From contig NZ_CP062233.1 of NCBI RefSeq assembly GCF_024707525.1, positions 62,001 through 126,000 of the forward strand: DNA of 64,000 nucleotides, in the 5' to 3' direction. The stretch's first letter is position 1, and each line of letters begins with the position of its first letter. This document shows positions 7,845-15,412 of this stretch, piece by piece. The stretch comes from Rhizobium sp. TH2 (GTDB lineage: Bacteria; Pseudomonadota; Alphaproteobacteria; Rhizobiales; Rhizobiaceae). The notes beneath the pieces were generated by a model, which ran no database searches, was not told where the DNA came from, and saw only the letters and a program-made list of their open reading frames with translations. Both the position numbers and the translations under genes were made by a program.

Positions 7845-8258
7845 TCAGTCGGACGGATCGGATTTCCCTCCGTTGATAGGGCCGCCGCCGGGGATAGTGG
7901 TGGTCACTGTCGATACCGGATCGCTGGCCGGAAACGTCTCTTCCAATCCTTCGTCGAGTTGATCCCGATCCGTGGCCTCCGGTCTTTGAGCACGTTCGCG
8001 TTCCAGCGAGGCTACCGCGGGAGAGACGTTCGTATTCGACACTGCCGGATCAGCGGATTCGCATGGGTAATCAGGAAGATCGGCCGCGGCCACATGAAGC
8101 AACATCACTTTGGCGCGGTCCTCAGCATTGGACTTCGTCAGGTTGTCGTCTTCGGTATGCTTGATGTGAACCGAGACGACATCGCCACCTTCTCCGACGA
8201 ATTCCACGGTCATGTCGCCTGAGGGCTCTTTGTGTACCTGTTTGCCGACAACTTCCAT
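7845..8258 (-). CDS. hypothetical stress-type protein with DEGLEETFPASDP tail
   Basis: A 137-aa acidic protein of unknown function. The first 60 residues look like a small beta domain (M-T-V-E-F-V-G-E-G-G-D, V-S-V-H-I-K-H-T). The tail carries the motif L-D-E-G-L-E-E-T-F-P-A-S-D-P-V-S, which recurs at the C-terminus of many small rhizobial proteins. AAGGAGAAA precedes the ATG at 8258. A near-consensus EcfG promoter (one mismatch) lies about 50 bp upstream. Confidence 0.65.
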   Translation of the reverse strand: MEVVGKQVHKEPSGDMTVEFVGEGGDVVSVHIKHTEDDNLTKSNAEDRAKVMLLHVAAADLPDYPCESADPAVSNTNVSPAVASLERERAQRPEATDRDQLDEGLEETFPASDPVSTVTTTIPGGGPINGGKSDPSD

Positions 8259-8306
8259 CTTAGTTTCTCCTTGCGCGTCACTGGAGCGCCTCCGCATGGA
8301 CGAGTA

Positions 8307-8331
8307 AACGCACGGGGCTGAATTTCGTTCT
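8307..8331 (-). promoter_or_regulatory. near-consensus EcfG promoter (one mismatch)
   Basis: On the minus strand the site reads AGAAC-N16-CGTT, one base from consensus, and points at the gene starting at 8258. Confidence 0.35.
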
Positions 8332-8549
8332 GGTGTTAAATACGCTCTCGATCAGATTCTTTTAGAGGGCGTCCTTGGCAATTCTCGCTACAGTTGGCGG
8401 CGGCAGTCGTGTAAAGTTGTCCAAGCTCGGATCACAGCCTACCTGGACGGTTTCAAACTCTGACAGTTCGGAAACGACCTCATGCAGGACCAGGCCGGGC
8501 GATTGATTTGTTGGCCAGTCGTTCCGCTAATACACGCGCGACTTATCAA

Positions 8550-8648
8550 TCAAATAGCTTCCTCGCCGTAATGCTTCCTGAGAGCCGCACCTATAGCGCG
8601 GCCCTGCGCCGCTTCCTCGGCCCCCTCATTTACGCGACAGTCGCGCAT
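8550..8648 (-). CDS. possible short ORF (32 aa)
   Basis: An ATG-started frame encoding a helical peptide (E-E-A-A-Q-G-R-A-I-G-A-A-L-R-K-H-Y-G). It has protein-like composition but no convincing ribosome site and no recognised family; it could be a remnant. The adjoining stretch 8332-8549 holds no other gene that I can see. Confidence 0.2.
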   Translation of the reverse strand: MRDCRVNEGAEEAAQGRAIGAALRKHYGEEAI

Positions 8649-8697
8649 TGAAATCTCAAACTAGATTGTGCGTTCCCGTACAGTTTGGGCGGGCAAG

Positions 8698-8722
8698 GGA
8701 ACGGGGTGGGGCTGGTCTTGTT
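8698..8722 (+). promoter_or_regulatory. EcfG-like promoter, GGAAC-N17-GTT
   Basis: GGAAC at 8698-8702 and GTT at 8720-8722 (-10 reads TGTT), 28 bp before the ATG at 8750. Confidence 0.4.
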
Positions 8723-8749
8723 GCAGTACGCTCAACAAGGATACCGTCA

Positions 8750-8896
8750 ATGCTCTACAACGAAAACCTCATAATGTTTTGCCTTTGCGTTGGGACCATG
8801 ACGGTCTTCGGTGTGCTGATCTCAGTCGCCCTTGGCCTCTCGCTCGAAGGTCAGGAATCCATCGCATCAGATTTCGCGTCGGTCTCCGAAATCTAA
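8750..8896 (+). CDS. small single-pass membrane protein (48 aa)
   Basis: ATG behind AAGG, then a hydrophobic helix (residues about 8-32, I-M-F-C-L-C-V-G-T-M-T-V-F-G-V-L-I) and a short acidic tail. No family recognised. The promoter-like site just upstream supports a real gene. Longer frames starting at 8648 or 8668 have no ribosome site. Confidence 0.5.
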   Translation: MLYNENLIMFCLCVGTMTVFGVLISVALGLSLEGQESIASDFASVSEI

Positions 8897-9329
8897 CGCG
8901 GGGCCGTCTTCCGACCGTGCTCGATGCGTTTGCGACAGCGATCGGCATCGTCACAAAAGAATAGTGATAGTCTTTGGACGACCAGTCGCCATCAACTAAG
9001 GTGCTTGGACAATCGCAATGCGAGCGCGGTCAGCGTGCGCACCGGGTTGGCTGCAAGGCGAACAGGTTGACCCATGGGACCCGGAAGACAACTGTCGCGA
9101 CTTTCGCGGCCAGGCCGATCATTACGCGACCGCTCTCGAGCTTATATCAAATTGCGTCCAGCTGCCCACCGCTGATCAGAAAGTTCGCTGCACCAACAAG
9201 GTGCTTTCCGAAGTGGAGTACTGACCCAGTCAACGCAGCCCGAATGTTCAGCCGAATTGCGCTACGAACTGCGGCGATCATTCAGGTGGCCTCAGCCGAT
9301 GTTGGTGCCCCGTCTGAAGAGCGTGGTCA
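8897..9329. other. intergenic stretch without a recognised gene
   Basis: One plus frame at 9018-9224 ends in moderately protein-like sequence (D-H-Y-A-T-A-L-E-L-I-S-N-C-V-Q-L) and could be a relic or a small gene, but no family, ribosome site or promoter supports it. Confidence 0.35.
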
Positions 9330-9626
9330 TTAGCCCAACAACTGGATGGCGGCCGACCGTCGCTGTGGATTGCTCGTCAACACCAAGGGCATACACCCCT
9401 CTAGACATGCGGAAATGAACGCTTCACGCGCCGCCTCCGACGTCACGTATCGCTTCTGGGCTGCTCGGCAAAGATCCAATGCGCGACGATGATGATTCCC
9501 GAACCGAGTTGGCCACTCATTCTCGAGAAAGTCGATGGTATCTTCGAGGGAATGAAAGGTATGCAAAAGGCCGTTCTGCAGGCGCACGGTGACCGGCTTA
9601 CTCCACAACGTATCAATCGCAAGCAT
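9330..9626 (-). CDS. DUF982 family protein
   Basis: A 98-aa member of the same small family as 4045-4395: P-V-T-V-R-L near residue 11, a helix D-T-I-D-F-L-E-N-E-W-P, A-L-D-L-C-R-A-A-Q, and A-A-R-E-A-F-I-S-A-C. Function is unknown. It stands alone on the minus strand. A GTAAC-N16-CGTT sequence upstream (9659-9683) is one base off the EcfG consensus and is only suggestive. Confidence 0.7.
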   Translation of the reverse strand: MLAIDTLWSKPVTVRLQNGLLHTFHSLEDTIDFLENEWPTRFGNHHRRALDLCRAAQKRYVTSEAAREAFISACLEGCMPLVLTSNPQRRSAAIQLLG

Positions 9627-10066
9627 CTTATCCTCCTTCCATTTCTTAGTAGTCCAACAACGAAGACGGTCAAGGAAGGTTACACCGCGTGCCAGCTTGG
9701 TCAGCTAGCGTACAGTGAGCGAGAAAATCTTTCAGGTAACAACATGGACACATTCCCAGCCACCCAGACTTCCAGGGGATACCGGCTTGTCCCTTTGTCG
9801 CATTCATGGCTGAAAGACGTTCGACGCTGTCGAGGGTCTTCCGGGGAAAGTAAAAGGGCCAGAAGGTACAGACATCGCGGCCCGGCTTTATCCATCCTGC
9901 TTATCGGTCCATCGACCTTAACAAAGCCCGACCGGCGCCTCCCAACGCCGATCGGGATTGAGCAGAGCAGCATGGCAGTGCGCTCAGGCTGGCCACAGGT
10001 GCCGTGAGGCACTTCTTGTGGCCTAACCTGGATAGAGCTCGGAATACGACCGACTGATAGGCCCGC
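9627..10066. other. intergenic stretch without a recognised gene
   Basis: No convincing coding frame. Its visible structure is the minus-strand hairpin at 9927-9956. Confidence 0.4.
9927..9956 (-). terminator. probable Rho-independent terminator
   Basis: 11-bp arms (9927-9937 and 9946-9956, one mismatch) with an 8-nt loop. Read on the minus strand it is followed by CTTTGTT. It lies 110 bp downstream of the DUF6894 gene. Confidence 0.45.
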
Positions 10067-10300
10067 TCATTCGTGCGTGACGGTCGCCTCGGTAAACGCC
10101 ACTCTAAGAAGAACTTCGCCCGCCTCGTCACAAATTTCGATCGATCGCCCGGAAATATCCCAACCGTCAAGCATCGCGGCACTCATCAGAGCACGGGCGT
10201 CCTGCAACGCCTCGTCCCTTGCCGCGTCGAGGTCCATCAGTTCCGTGCCTTCATAGTCTTCAATGATTGTTCCGGCCTGGGCGGCTGCGGCGATCGGCAC
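10067..10300 (-). CDS. DUF6894 family protein, N-terminus replaced
   Basis: From I-I-E-D-Y-E-G-T-E-L-M-D-L-D-A-A-R onward this 77-aa frame matches the small rhizobial DUF6894 family (about 75-90 aa, normally starting with a Phe/Tyr-rich strand). The usual start is missing; instead the first residues (M-P-I-A-A-A-A-Q-A-G) read into sequence adjoining the recombinase pseudogene. The gene probably lost its 5' end when that element arrived, and its expression is doubtful. Confidence 0.55.
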   Translation of the reverse strand: MPIAAAAQAGTIIEDYEGTELMDLDAARDEALQDARALMSAAMLDGWDISGRSIEICDEAGEVLLRVAFTEATVTHE

Positions 10301-11214
10301 CCCCCTGCCCTGGCCGGCGCCGGAAAGCCTGCTCCTGAAATTCGTCGCCCATCATCTCTGGGACCCCATTCGCCGCCAGACCGACCCGCGGGGCTGGCCG
10401 AGCATCTCAAGACCCGTGGCTGGCTCAGGACCGACGGGCCGCACGCGCCGGCGACCGTCCGGCGCCGGCTGACCAGCTGGTCGATCCTCACCCGCTGGAG
10501 AGGGCTGACCGGTAATTTTGGTGCCCCCTCGCTGAAGAGCGCACTCCGGTTCGCGGTTCGCGCCACCGGCCGGCCACGGCAACGCAAGAGAAGAAGGCGG
10601 TGACCGGCGATGTGCTGGCCAAACTACTCGCGACCTGTGCCACTGACCGCCCTGTCGATATCAGGGATCGCGCCCTGCTGCTGCTCGCCTTTGCCTCTGG
10701 CGGAAGGCGACGCTCCGAAGTGGCCGGTCTGCGCGTCGAGGTTCTCGTCGATGAAGATCCAGTGCCCACCGATCCGAAGGTGTTGGATTCTCCCATGTTG
10801 GCCTGCCTGAGCATCCATCTCGGCCGCACCAAGACCACGGATATCGAGGACGACGCCACCGTGCTGCTGATCGGCCGGCCGGTGGTCGCACTGAAGGCGT
10901 GGCTGGCAACGGCCGGGATCGAAGCCGGACCGGTCTTCCGAAAGGTCGATCAATGGGGCAATCTCAGTCGCCGGGCGCTGACACCGCAGTCCGTCAATCT
11001 CGTGTTGAAAACCCGGGCCGTCCTGGCAGGGCTCGATGCCACCGCCTATTCCGCCCATGGCCTGCGCGCCGGCTATCTGACCGAGGCCCCCAATCGCGGC
11101 ATTCCGCTGCCCGAGGCGATGCAACAGTCGCAGCACAAATCGCTCACCCAAGCAGCAAGCTATTACAACAACAGCGAACGCAAGCTCGGCCGGGCGGCGC
11201 GGCTGGTCGTCTGA
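10300..11214 (+). pseudogene. tyrosine recombinase (integrase), frameshifted
   Basis: The family pattern is spread over three frames: S-L-L-L-K-F-V-A-H-H-L-W-D-P near 10330, then P-A-T-V-R-R-R-L-T-S-W-S-I-L-T and F-G-A-P-S-L-K-S-A-L-R to about 10600, then the catalytic domain at 10600-11214. The last part retains Arg (G-G-R-R-R-S-E), H-G-L-R (HxxR), a later His (Q-S-Q-H-K-S) and the nucleophile Tyr (A-S-Y-Y-N-N). Two shifts and a missing N-terminus make it a pseudogene, although the C-terminal 204-aa frame is intact. It likely marks an old integration beside the DUF6894 gene. Confidence 0.75.
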
Positions 11215-11343
11215 TGGCCGATATTCCTCCCAGTCCGTTGACGACGGCAGATTGCGCACTGTGTGTGATCCTTTCCAAATTCTCCGGCTGCATGGAACTC
11301 ATTGGAGCCTCGTGACTTTTCCTGCCAACTGAGGATCATAGGT

Positions 11344-11435
11344 GAGAGCGAGTCCCGCTCTCCGGGGATGTAGAGGCTGGCGCCTCCGTCCACACTGCGA
11401 ACCGACGGCCCAATGGCCCATGCCTGGCATGGGCC
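11344..11435. repeat. run of three hairpin/palindrome sequences
   Basis: GAGAGCG/CGCTCTC (11344-11362), GAGGC/GCCTC (11373-11386) and a 21-bp near-perfect palindrome GGCCCATGCC-T-GGCATGGGCC (11415-11435). They lie in the 385-bp gene-free stretch 11215-11599 between the recombinase and the DUF1236 gene. Role unknown: structured leader, small RNA or element end. Confidence 0.45.
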
Positions 11436-11599
11436 TCGGGAACGGTCGTCTCCGTAGCCATCTCCACGCATGATCCTGTTCATCCTGAGGACGGGTCCGC
11501 TCGCCCTCCGGACGGCAGCGCGACGGAGGCGTCGTCGGCCCAACCGCGAATGGACCCAGGGCCATTCGCTTACCCAACCATGCGTAAAGGAGAAATCCC

Positions 11600-12466
11600 A
11601 TGGCAAAACTTCCCAAACATCTCGCGCTGATGGCGCTACTGGCTGGCACCGCACTGGCGACGGCGCCAGCTCTTGTCCACGCTCAGTCCGGCTCTGACAC
11701 GATGGATCAGTCCCAGCAAATGGATCAATCGAACGACGGCGGCAAGTCTGAGGAAATGCTGCTCAAGAACCAGGATGACGCCAGTTCGGGCGAGCAGACG
11801 ATGCCGGACGAAGAACAGCAGGACCAGGCGGTAACCGATGACGCGCAGGACCCCGCCACGCAGAACCAGGATCATGCTACCGACGAGGAACTCCTCAAGA
11901 AGAAGAACCAGTCAGAGGATCAGGCCCAGTCGCCGAGCCAGGAAGAACAGTCGGAAGATCAGGCATCCGACGAGAACCTGAGGAAACCGAAGAACCAGAC
12001 CGAAGACCAGGCACAGTCGCCGTCGGAGGAAACCGAAAAGACAAAGACTGCCGATCGCGACCGCCGCAAGGACAAGAACGCCAACGAAGACACCGCGACC
12101 GACACCAATGCTAAGAAGACTGACGAAACAGCGTCCGACAGCAAGGCGAAAGCCGACAAGAACAGCGACCAGGCCGCGTCCGAAAAGCCCTCGGACGAAA
12201 CCACTGGCAGCATAAACATCTCGAGCGAGCAGAAAACGGTGATCAAGAATACGATCGTCGAAACGCACGTGGAGCCTGTCAAGGTCAACTTCAAGGTATC
12301 GATTGGCGTCAACGTACCCAAGACCATCGAACTGCATCCATTGCCGCCCAAGGTCGTCGAGATCGTGCCGGCTTACCGCGAGTACGTCTACTTCATCATC
12401 GCGGACGGCAGCATCGTTATCGTCGATCCGGGAAGCTACGAAGTGGTCTACGTCATCTCGGTCTGA
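11600..12466 (+). CDS. secreted DUF1236 protein with long acidic repeat region
   Basis: A 288-aa exported protein. Signal peptide at residues 1-28 (ends V-H-A-Q); a long Gln/Glu/Asp/Lys-rich disordered part (30-200) with imperfect repeats such as N-Q-x-E-D-Q-A-Q-S-P-S; and a C-terminal DUF1236 domain (about 205-288: S-S-E-Q-K-T-V-I, P-L-P-P-K-V-V-E-I-V-P, Y-V-Y-F-I-I-A-D, I-V-I-V-D-P). DUF1236 proteins are periplasmic, common in rhizobia and of unknown activity. AAGGAGAAA precedes the ATG. Related domain at 55824-56108; the adjacent gene 12548-12775 may be a shortened relative. Confidence 0.8.
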   Translation: MAKLPKHLALMALLAGTALATAPALVHAQSGSDTMDQSQQMDQSNDGGKSEEMLLKNQDDASSGEQTMPDEEQQDQAVTDDAQDPATQNQDHATDEELLKKKNQSEDQAQSPSQEEQSEDQASDENLRKPKNQTEDQAQSPSEETEKTKTADRDRRKDKNANEDTATDTNAKKTDETASDSKAKADKNSDQAASEKPSDETTGSINISSEQKTVIKNTIVETHVEPVKVNFKVSIGVNVPKTIELHPLPPKVVEIVPAYREYVYFIIADGSIVIVDPGSYEVVYVISV

Positions 12467-12491
12467 CCGCAGTTCTCGCCTCCAACCTGCG

Positions 12492-12516
12492 GGAACCTTC
12501 CTTCGCTGGAGGCATT
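12492..12516 (+). promoter_or_regulatory. weak EcfG-like site, GGAAC-N16-CATT
   Basis: One mismatch to the -10 consensus; 31 bp before the start of 12548. Confidence 0.25.
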
Positions 12517-12547
12517 AGCCGTCCATCAACCGGAAAGGAGATATCCA

Positions 12548-12775
12548 ATGAGGAAGATACTGTCACTGGCCCTTGCGGCAACATTCGCCAGCGCTTCGTT
12601 AGCCTACGCCGACAGCGTGACGATCCGGCAAACCGATCCCGAGCCCACCAGCAGCATCGTGGTCAAGGAAAAGCAGGATCCCGATCTCATCATCAAACAG
12701 AAGAAGAAGAAGGTGGTAATCAAGGAACACGACGATCCGGATGTTACGATCAAAGGATCGATCAACGTCGATTAA
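12548..12775 (+). CDS. small secreted charged protein (75 aa)
   Basis: Signal peptide of about 22 residues (ends A-Y-A-D), then a highly charged mature part with two D-P-D-L/V repeats flanking a K-Q-K-K-K-K-K stretch. The pattern (acidic D-P-D and V-I-K) recalls the central part of DUF1236-type proteins such as 55824-56108. Good AAGGAG site. Likely periplasmic; function unknown. A strong terminator follows 8 bp after the stop. Confidence 0.65.
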   Translation: MRKILSLALAATFASASLAYADSVTIRQTDPEPTSSIVVKEKQDPDLIIKQKKKKVVIKEHDDPDVTIKGSINVD

Positions 12776-12782
12776 AGTCACC

Positions 12783-12818
12783 GCCCGCTCGCAGAACGAA
12801 TCTGCGAGCGGGCATTTT
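12783..12818 (+). terminator. Rho-independent terminator
   Basis: Perfect 13-bp stem (12783-12795 with 12801-12813), 5-nt loop ACGAA, followed by ATTTTAT. Confidence 0.9.
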
Positions 12819-12901
12819 ATTTGGATGAGATCGGCAATTCATACAGCCGCCTGATCAAAGCGCCGCCCTTGGTGCCTAGCAGCCGGCTGAAATACCTTTT
12901 G

Positions 12902-12926
12902 GGAACAACTGGTGCTGTCGTGAGTT
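12902..12926 (+). promoter_or_regulatory. EcfG-like promoter, GGAAC-N17-GTT
   Basis: GGAAC at 12902-12906, GTT at 12924-12926 (AGTT), 21 bp before the ATG at 12948, which itself has a good AAGGAGA ribosome site. Confidence 0.4.
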
Positions 12927-12947
12927 TTGTTCGCCAAGGAGACTTGG

Positions 12948-13299
12948 ATGTCGTCTCGGACGGTATGTTGCCCGCTTGATCCTCTGCGCTGTTATAGTGC
13001 TTGCCTCGACATACGTCCAAGCGACGGCGCACGTCGATGAATTTCGGGCCGTTCCAACGGTCGAAATTGCCAAATCTAAGCTCCCGCCTTGTCATCACGC
13101 AATGAATGACGGCCAATCGGACAAAAATGACCGCCATAACAGTGGATGCTGCTCCAACTTTGCATGCGCTGTCGGCTTGGTCGTGGACTATGTTCCTTCA
13201 ATCCAGCGACGCGGCATTATCATCCACGACATCGACTACGGCCATACCTCGCGTTCGACTTCGCGTCGGCCTCTCAATCCTCCACCCAAAACAATCTGA
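12948..13299 (+). pseudogene. secreted Cys/His-rich protein gene, probable frameshift
   Basis: Promoter-like site, AAGGAGA and ATG (12948) are followed after nine codons by a protein-like sequence in another frame: hydrophobic L-I-L-C-A-V-I-V-L-A-S-T-Y-V-Q-A-T-A-H (signal-like), then P-P-C-H-H-A-M-N-D and S-G-C-C-S-N-F-A-C-A-V. One extra base near 12974 would explain it. The Cys/His clusters suggest metal binding, perhaps copper given the CusF-like remnant at 14078. The alternative is a TTG start at 12976 with no ribosome site. Confidence 0.4.
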
Positions 13300-13366
13300 C
13301 CCTCGGACAACATCGACCATCAGGTGCGCCGTCGAAACCGGCCCCCTCAACGATTCGAGGTACAGA

Positions 13367-13561
13367 ATGAAAAAGCTGTCATTTTTGCTTGCCCTGGTGG
13401 CGAGCGTATTGGCCATGGCATCCCTGCAGGCTGTGGGTTCTAACCCCTCAACCGTCATCTGCCCCGCCCGTGACCTCCGTACTTGCAGAGCGCTGGTGCA
13501 AAAAATGGAACGGTCCGCCTCGATGAACACTTGGCGGAACCGCGTACTCAGTTGGAAATGA
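13367..13561 (+). CDS. small secreted protein (64 aa)
   Basis: Classical signal peptide (M-K-K-L-S-F-L-L-A-L-V-A-S-V-L-A, about 22 residues), then a short basic mature part with two cysteines (V-I-C-P-A-R-D-L-R-T-C). No family recognised. Its stop overlaps the next start (ATGA at 13558), suggesting translational coupling. Confidence 0.5.
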   Translation: MKKLSFLLALVASVLAMASLQAVGSNPSTVICPARDLRTCRALVQKMERSASMNTWRNRVLSWK

Positions 13562-14081
13562 GCTCCTCCGACATCTGTCCAATACTTCGAGGAAAGCGCC
13601 TCCTTGTTGTCGGAACCGAGAATCTGCTCCCCTCACCGAATACCAGGCGTTGGAGCGGCTCGGCGCGAAGATCGTCGGTCCGGTCAGTTTCATGGACGAC
13701 GTATTGATCTTGGTCGACGGTTGTAGCTTTGACGGAGCCATCCTTGAGTACAGCATGCACGCCGATCTCCGCTGTGCAGTCCATTCGCTCATGGAGCGCA
13801 AAAACATCGCCATCGTCGAAGCTTGCCGCTCTGCGGTTTGCAGCGGGAAGGCGGGCTGCGGCCGGCTATTAGAGACTGAGGGCGACCTTGCAATTCTCGC
13901 ACGCACATTGTTCGCCGAACCGCCAAGGGGTCCCAAACGCGGTCGACTTCTTTTCGCGCCGGCGTGGCGACGCCATCAGCCAGCCGTTCGAGCGCGGGTG
14001 GATCTTTCCGCCGGTTGGAGCGGCATAGACCAAATGCGCGGTATCAACCCAACTGAGCCGAACCAGAGGAGCGAGTCATGA
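13558..14081 (+). pseudogene. degenerate response-regulator receiver domain
   Basis: Frame one gives G-K-R-L-L-V-V-G-T-E-N-L-L; a shift near 13635 leads to L-T-E-Y-Q-A-L-E-R-L-G-A-K-I-V-G-P-V and F-D-G-A-I-L-E-Y-S. This matches the single-domain receiver family. The acidic pocket is lost (G-T-E instead of E-D-E) and the phospho-acceptor Asp is Glu in A-I-L-E. After about 13850 the sequence no longer looks like a receiver. Start and end overlap neighbouring ORFs by ATGA, a relic of a coupled operon. It is unlikely to be phosphorylated. Confidence 0.55.
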
Positions 14082-14239
14082 GACATCGAGTAAGGATCTT
14101 GATGGCCGCCGCGCTGTCGTTGCCTTCATTTAGCGCAATCGCCTCTGATTTCACAAAGGGTGAGGTAATCGCCGTTGATCAGGCGCAGCGAACCGTCACA
14201 CTCGAGCATGAGGATACCCAACCGGAAATGCAGTTTTGA
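14078..14239 (+). CDS. short periplasmic CusF-like protein (53 aa)
   Basis: Signal peptide (residues 1-23, ends A-I-A-S), then F-T-K-G-E-V-I-A-V-D…R-T-V-T-L-E-H-E-D, the first strands of the CusF/copper-binding OB fold, and an early stop after M-Q-F. CusF proteins are normally longer and carry Met/Trp copper ligands, which are absent here, so it is probably truncated. AGAGGAG precedes the ATG, which overlaps the previous stop. Confidence 0.5.
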   Translation: MRHRVRILMAAALSLPSFSAIASDFTKGEVIAVDQAQRTVTLEHEDTQPEMQF

Positions 14240-14283
14240 GACTGGATCAAAAACGCGCATGCAAGCGTTTATGAGCAGTTTCA

Positions 14284-15330
14284 ATGAGGTACTCCGTGTC
14301 TGAATCCATTCATTCCTCAGCCCGTTTCCATGGTGATCTCCCCTCGGCGACGTCAGACAAGGCTTTTCTTGATCATAAGGAACTGGCAGCTACGGCGTTC
14401 GAGCGGACCCGGATGCCGATTACTATCGCCGATGCGCGGGCGCCGGACGTTCCCATCGTTCTCGCCAACGAGGCTTTCTTGCAACTGACCGGATATGGCG
14501 CCGACGAGGTCATTGGCCGCAACTGCCGATTTCTGCAAGGTGCAGGCACCTCACCGGTGGCTGTTGCAGAAGTCCGGGCGGGGATAAAGGAACAGCGTGA
14601 GGTCAGCGTCGAAATCCTGAACTACCGCAAAGATGGCTCAGCCTTCTGGAACAAGCTACACCTGAGCCCTATACACGACGACGACGGGCAGCTTATTTAT
14701 TGGTTCGCCTCCCAGATTGACGATACCCAGTTTCGCAAAGTCCAATCGCTCGAAGCGTCTGAGCATCGCCTGCTCATGGAAGTCGATCACCGGGCAAAAA
14801 ACGTGTTGGCGATCGTAGACAGCATTGTGCGCCTCAGCAATGCAAGTGACCCACATCTGTATGCCGCCTCGATCCAGCATCGCGTGCAGGCGCTTTCTCG
14901 CGTCCACGGCCTGTTTTCAGAACGTGGATGGAGTGACATCCCGCTTGAGGACGTGGCGCGGCTGCAGGTTCAGCCATTTGTAGGAAGCCGGGCGACCTTC
15001 AAGGGTCCGCCCGTTATGCTGTCCCCAATCATGCTGCAGCCGTTAGGGCTTATTTTTCATGAGCTTGCTACCAATGCGGCAAGCCACGGAGCGCTGGAGG
15101 ATGGCAAGGGAACGGTTAGCGTGGAATGGACCACAAATGACGGCCAGCTCATCATCTCCTGGAGCGAGGCGCCTATTGCTTCGACGGCTGGTGCCCGAGC
15201 GAAGGGGTTTGGCACAGTCATGATCGATGCGATGGCAGAGCGGCAGCTGAATGGACAGATTGAACGCGAATGGGGACCAGACAGTCTAACGGCTGTAGTC
15301 ACCCTGCCGCTTGGGGTTTTGGGCGCATAA
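14284..15330 (+). CDS. LOV-domain HWE histidine kinase (blue-light sensor)
   Basis: A 348-aa protein. The LOV/PAS domain (about residues 35-150) carries G-R-N-C-R-F-L-Q with the flavin-adduct Cys81, diagnostic of photoactive LOV domains. The HWE/HisKA_2-type kinase follows: phospho-acceptor His169 in E-V-D-H-R-A-K-N, then an ATPase domain with H-E-L-A-T-N-A-A-S-H-G-A-L and G-F-G-T near the end. Such kinases sense blue light and often feed the PhyR-NepR-EcfG stress pathway. No response regulator is fused; candidates at 17379, 28525 and 58093. All key residues are present. Confidence 0.9.
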   Translation: MRYSVSESIHSSARFHGDLPSATSDKAFLDHKELAATAFERTRMPITIADARAPDVPIVLANEAFLQLTGYGADEVIGRNCRFLQGAGTSPVAVAEVRAGIKEQREVSVEILNYRKDGSAFWNKLHLSPIHDDDGQLIYWFASQIDDTQFRKVQSLEASEHRLLMEVDHRAKNVLAIVDSIVRLSNASDPHLYAASIQHRVQALSRVHGLFSERGWSDIPLEDVARLQVQPFVGSRATFKGPPVMLSPIMLQPLGLIFHELATNAASHGALEDGKGTVSVEWTTNDGQLIISWSEAPIASTAGARAKGFGTVMIDAMAERQLNGQIEREWGPDSLTAVVTLPLGVLGA

Positions 15331-15412
15331 GCTGTACATGATCAGCCAAAGCCGATAATCGATGCTTACACCGGTCTCCTCCGATCACTTGGCCGTTCCC
15401 AATGGAGAGCTT

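Noticed and set aside
8550..8648. NepR-like anti-sigma factor fragment
   Set aside because: The I-G-A-A-L-R-K-H-Y segment faintly recalls NepR, but the match is short and the P-x-P-D-R-F motif is missing.
10624..11259. 211-aa minus-strand frame opposite the recombinase
   Set aside because: The plus strand holds the tyrosine-recombinase catalytic residues; the minus frame has none.
13650..14081. A separate 143-aa gene
   Set aside because: Its first part is the continuation of the receiver domain begun in the other frame at 13558, so it is better read as one frameshifted pseudogene.
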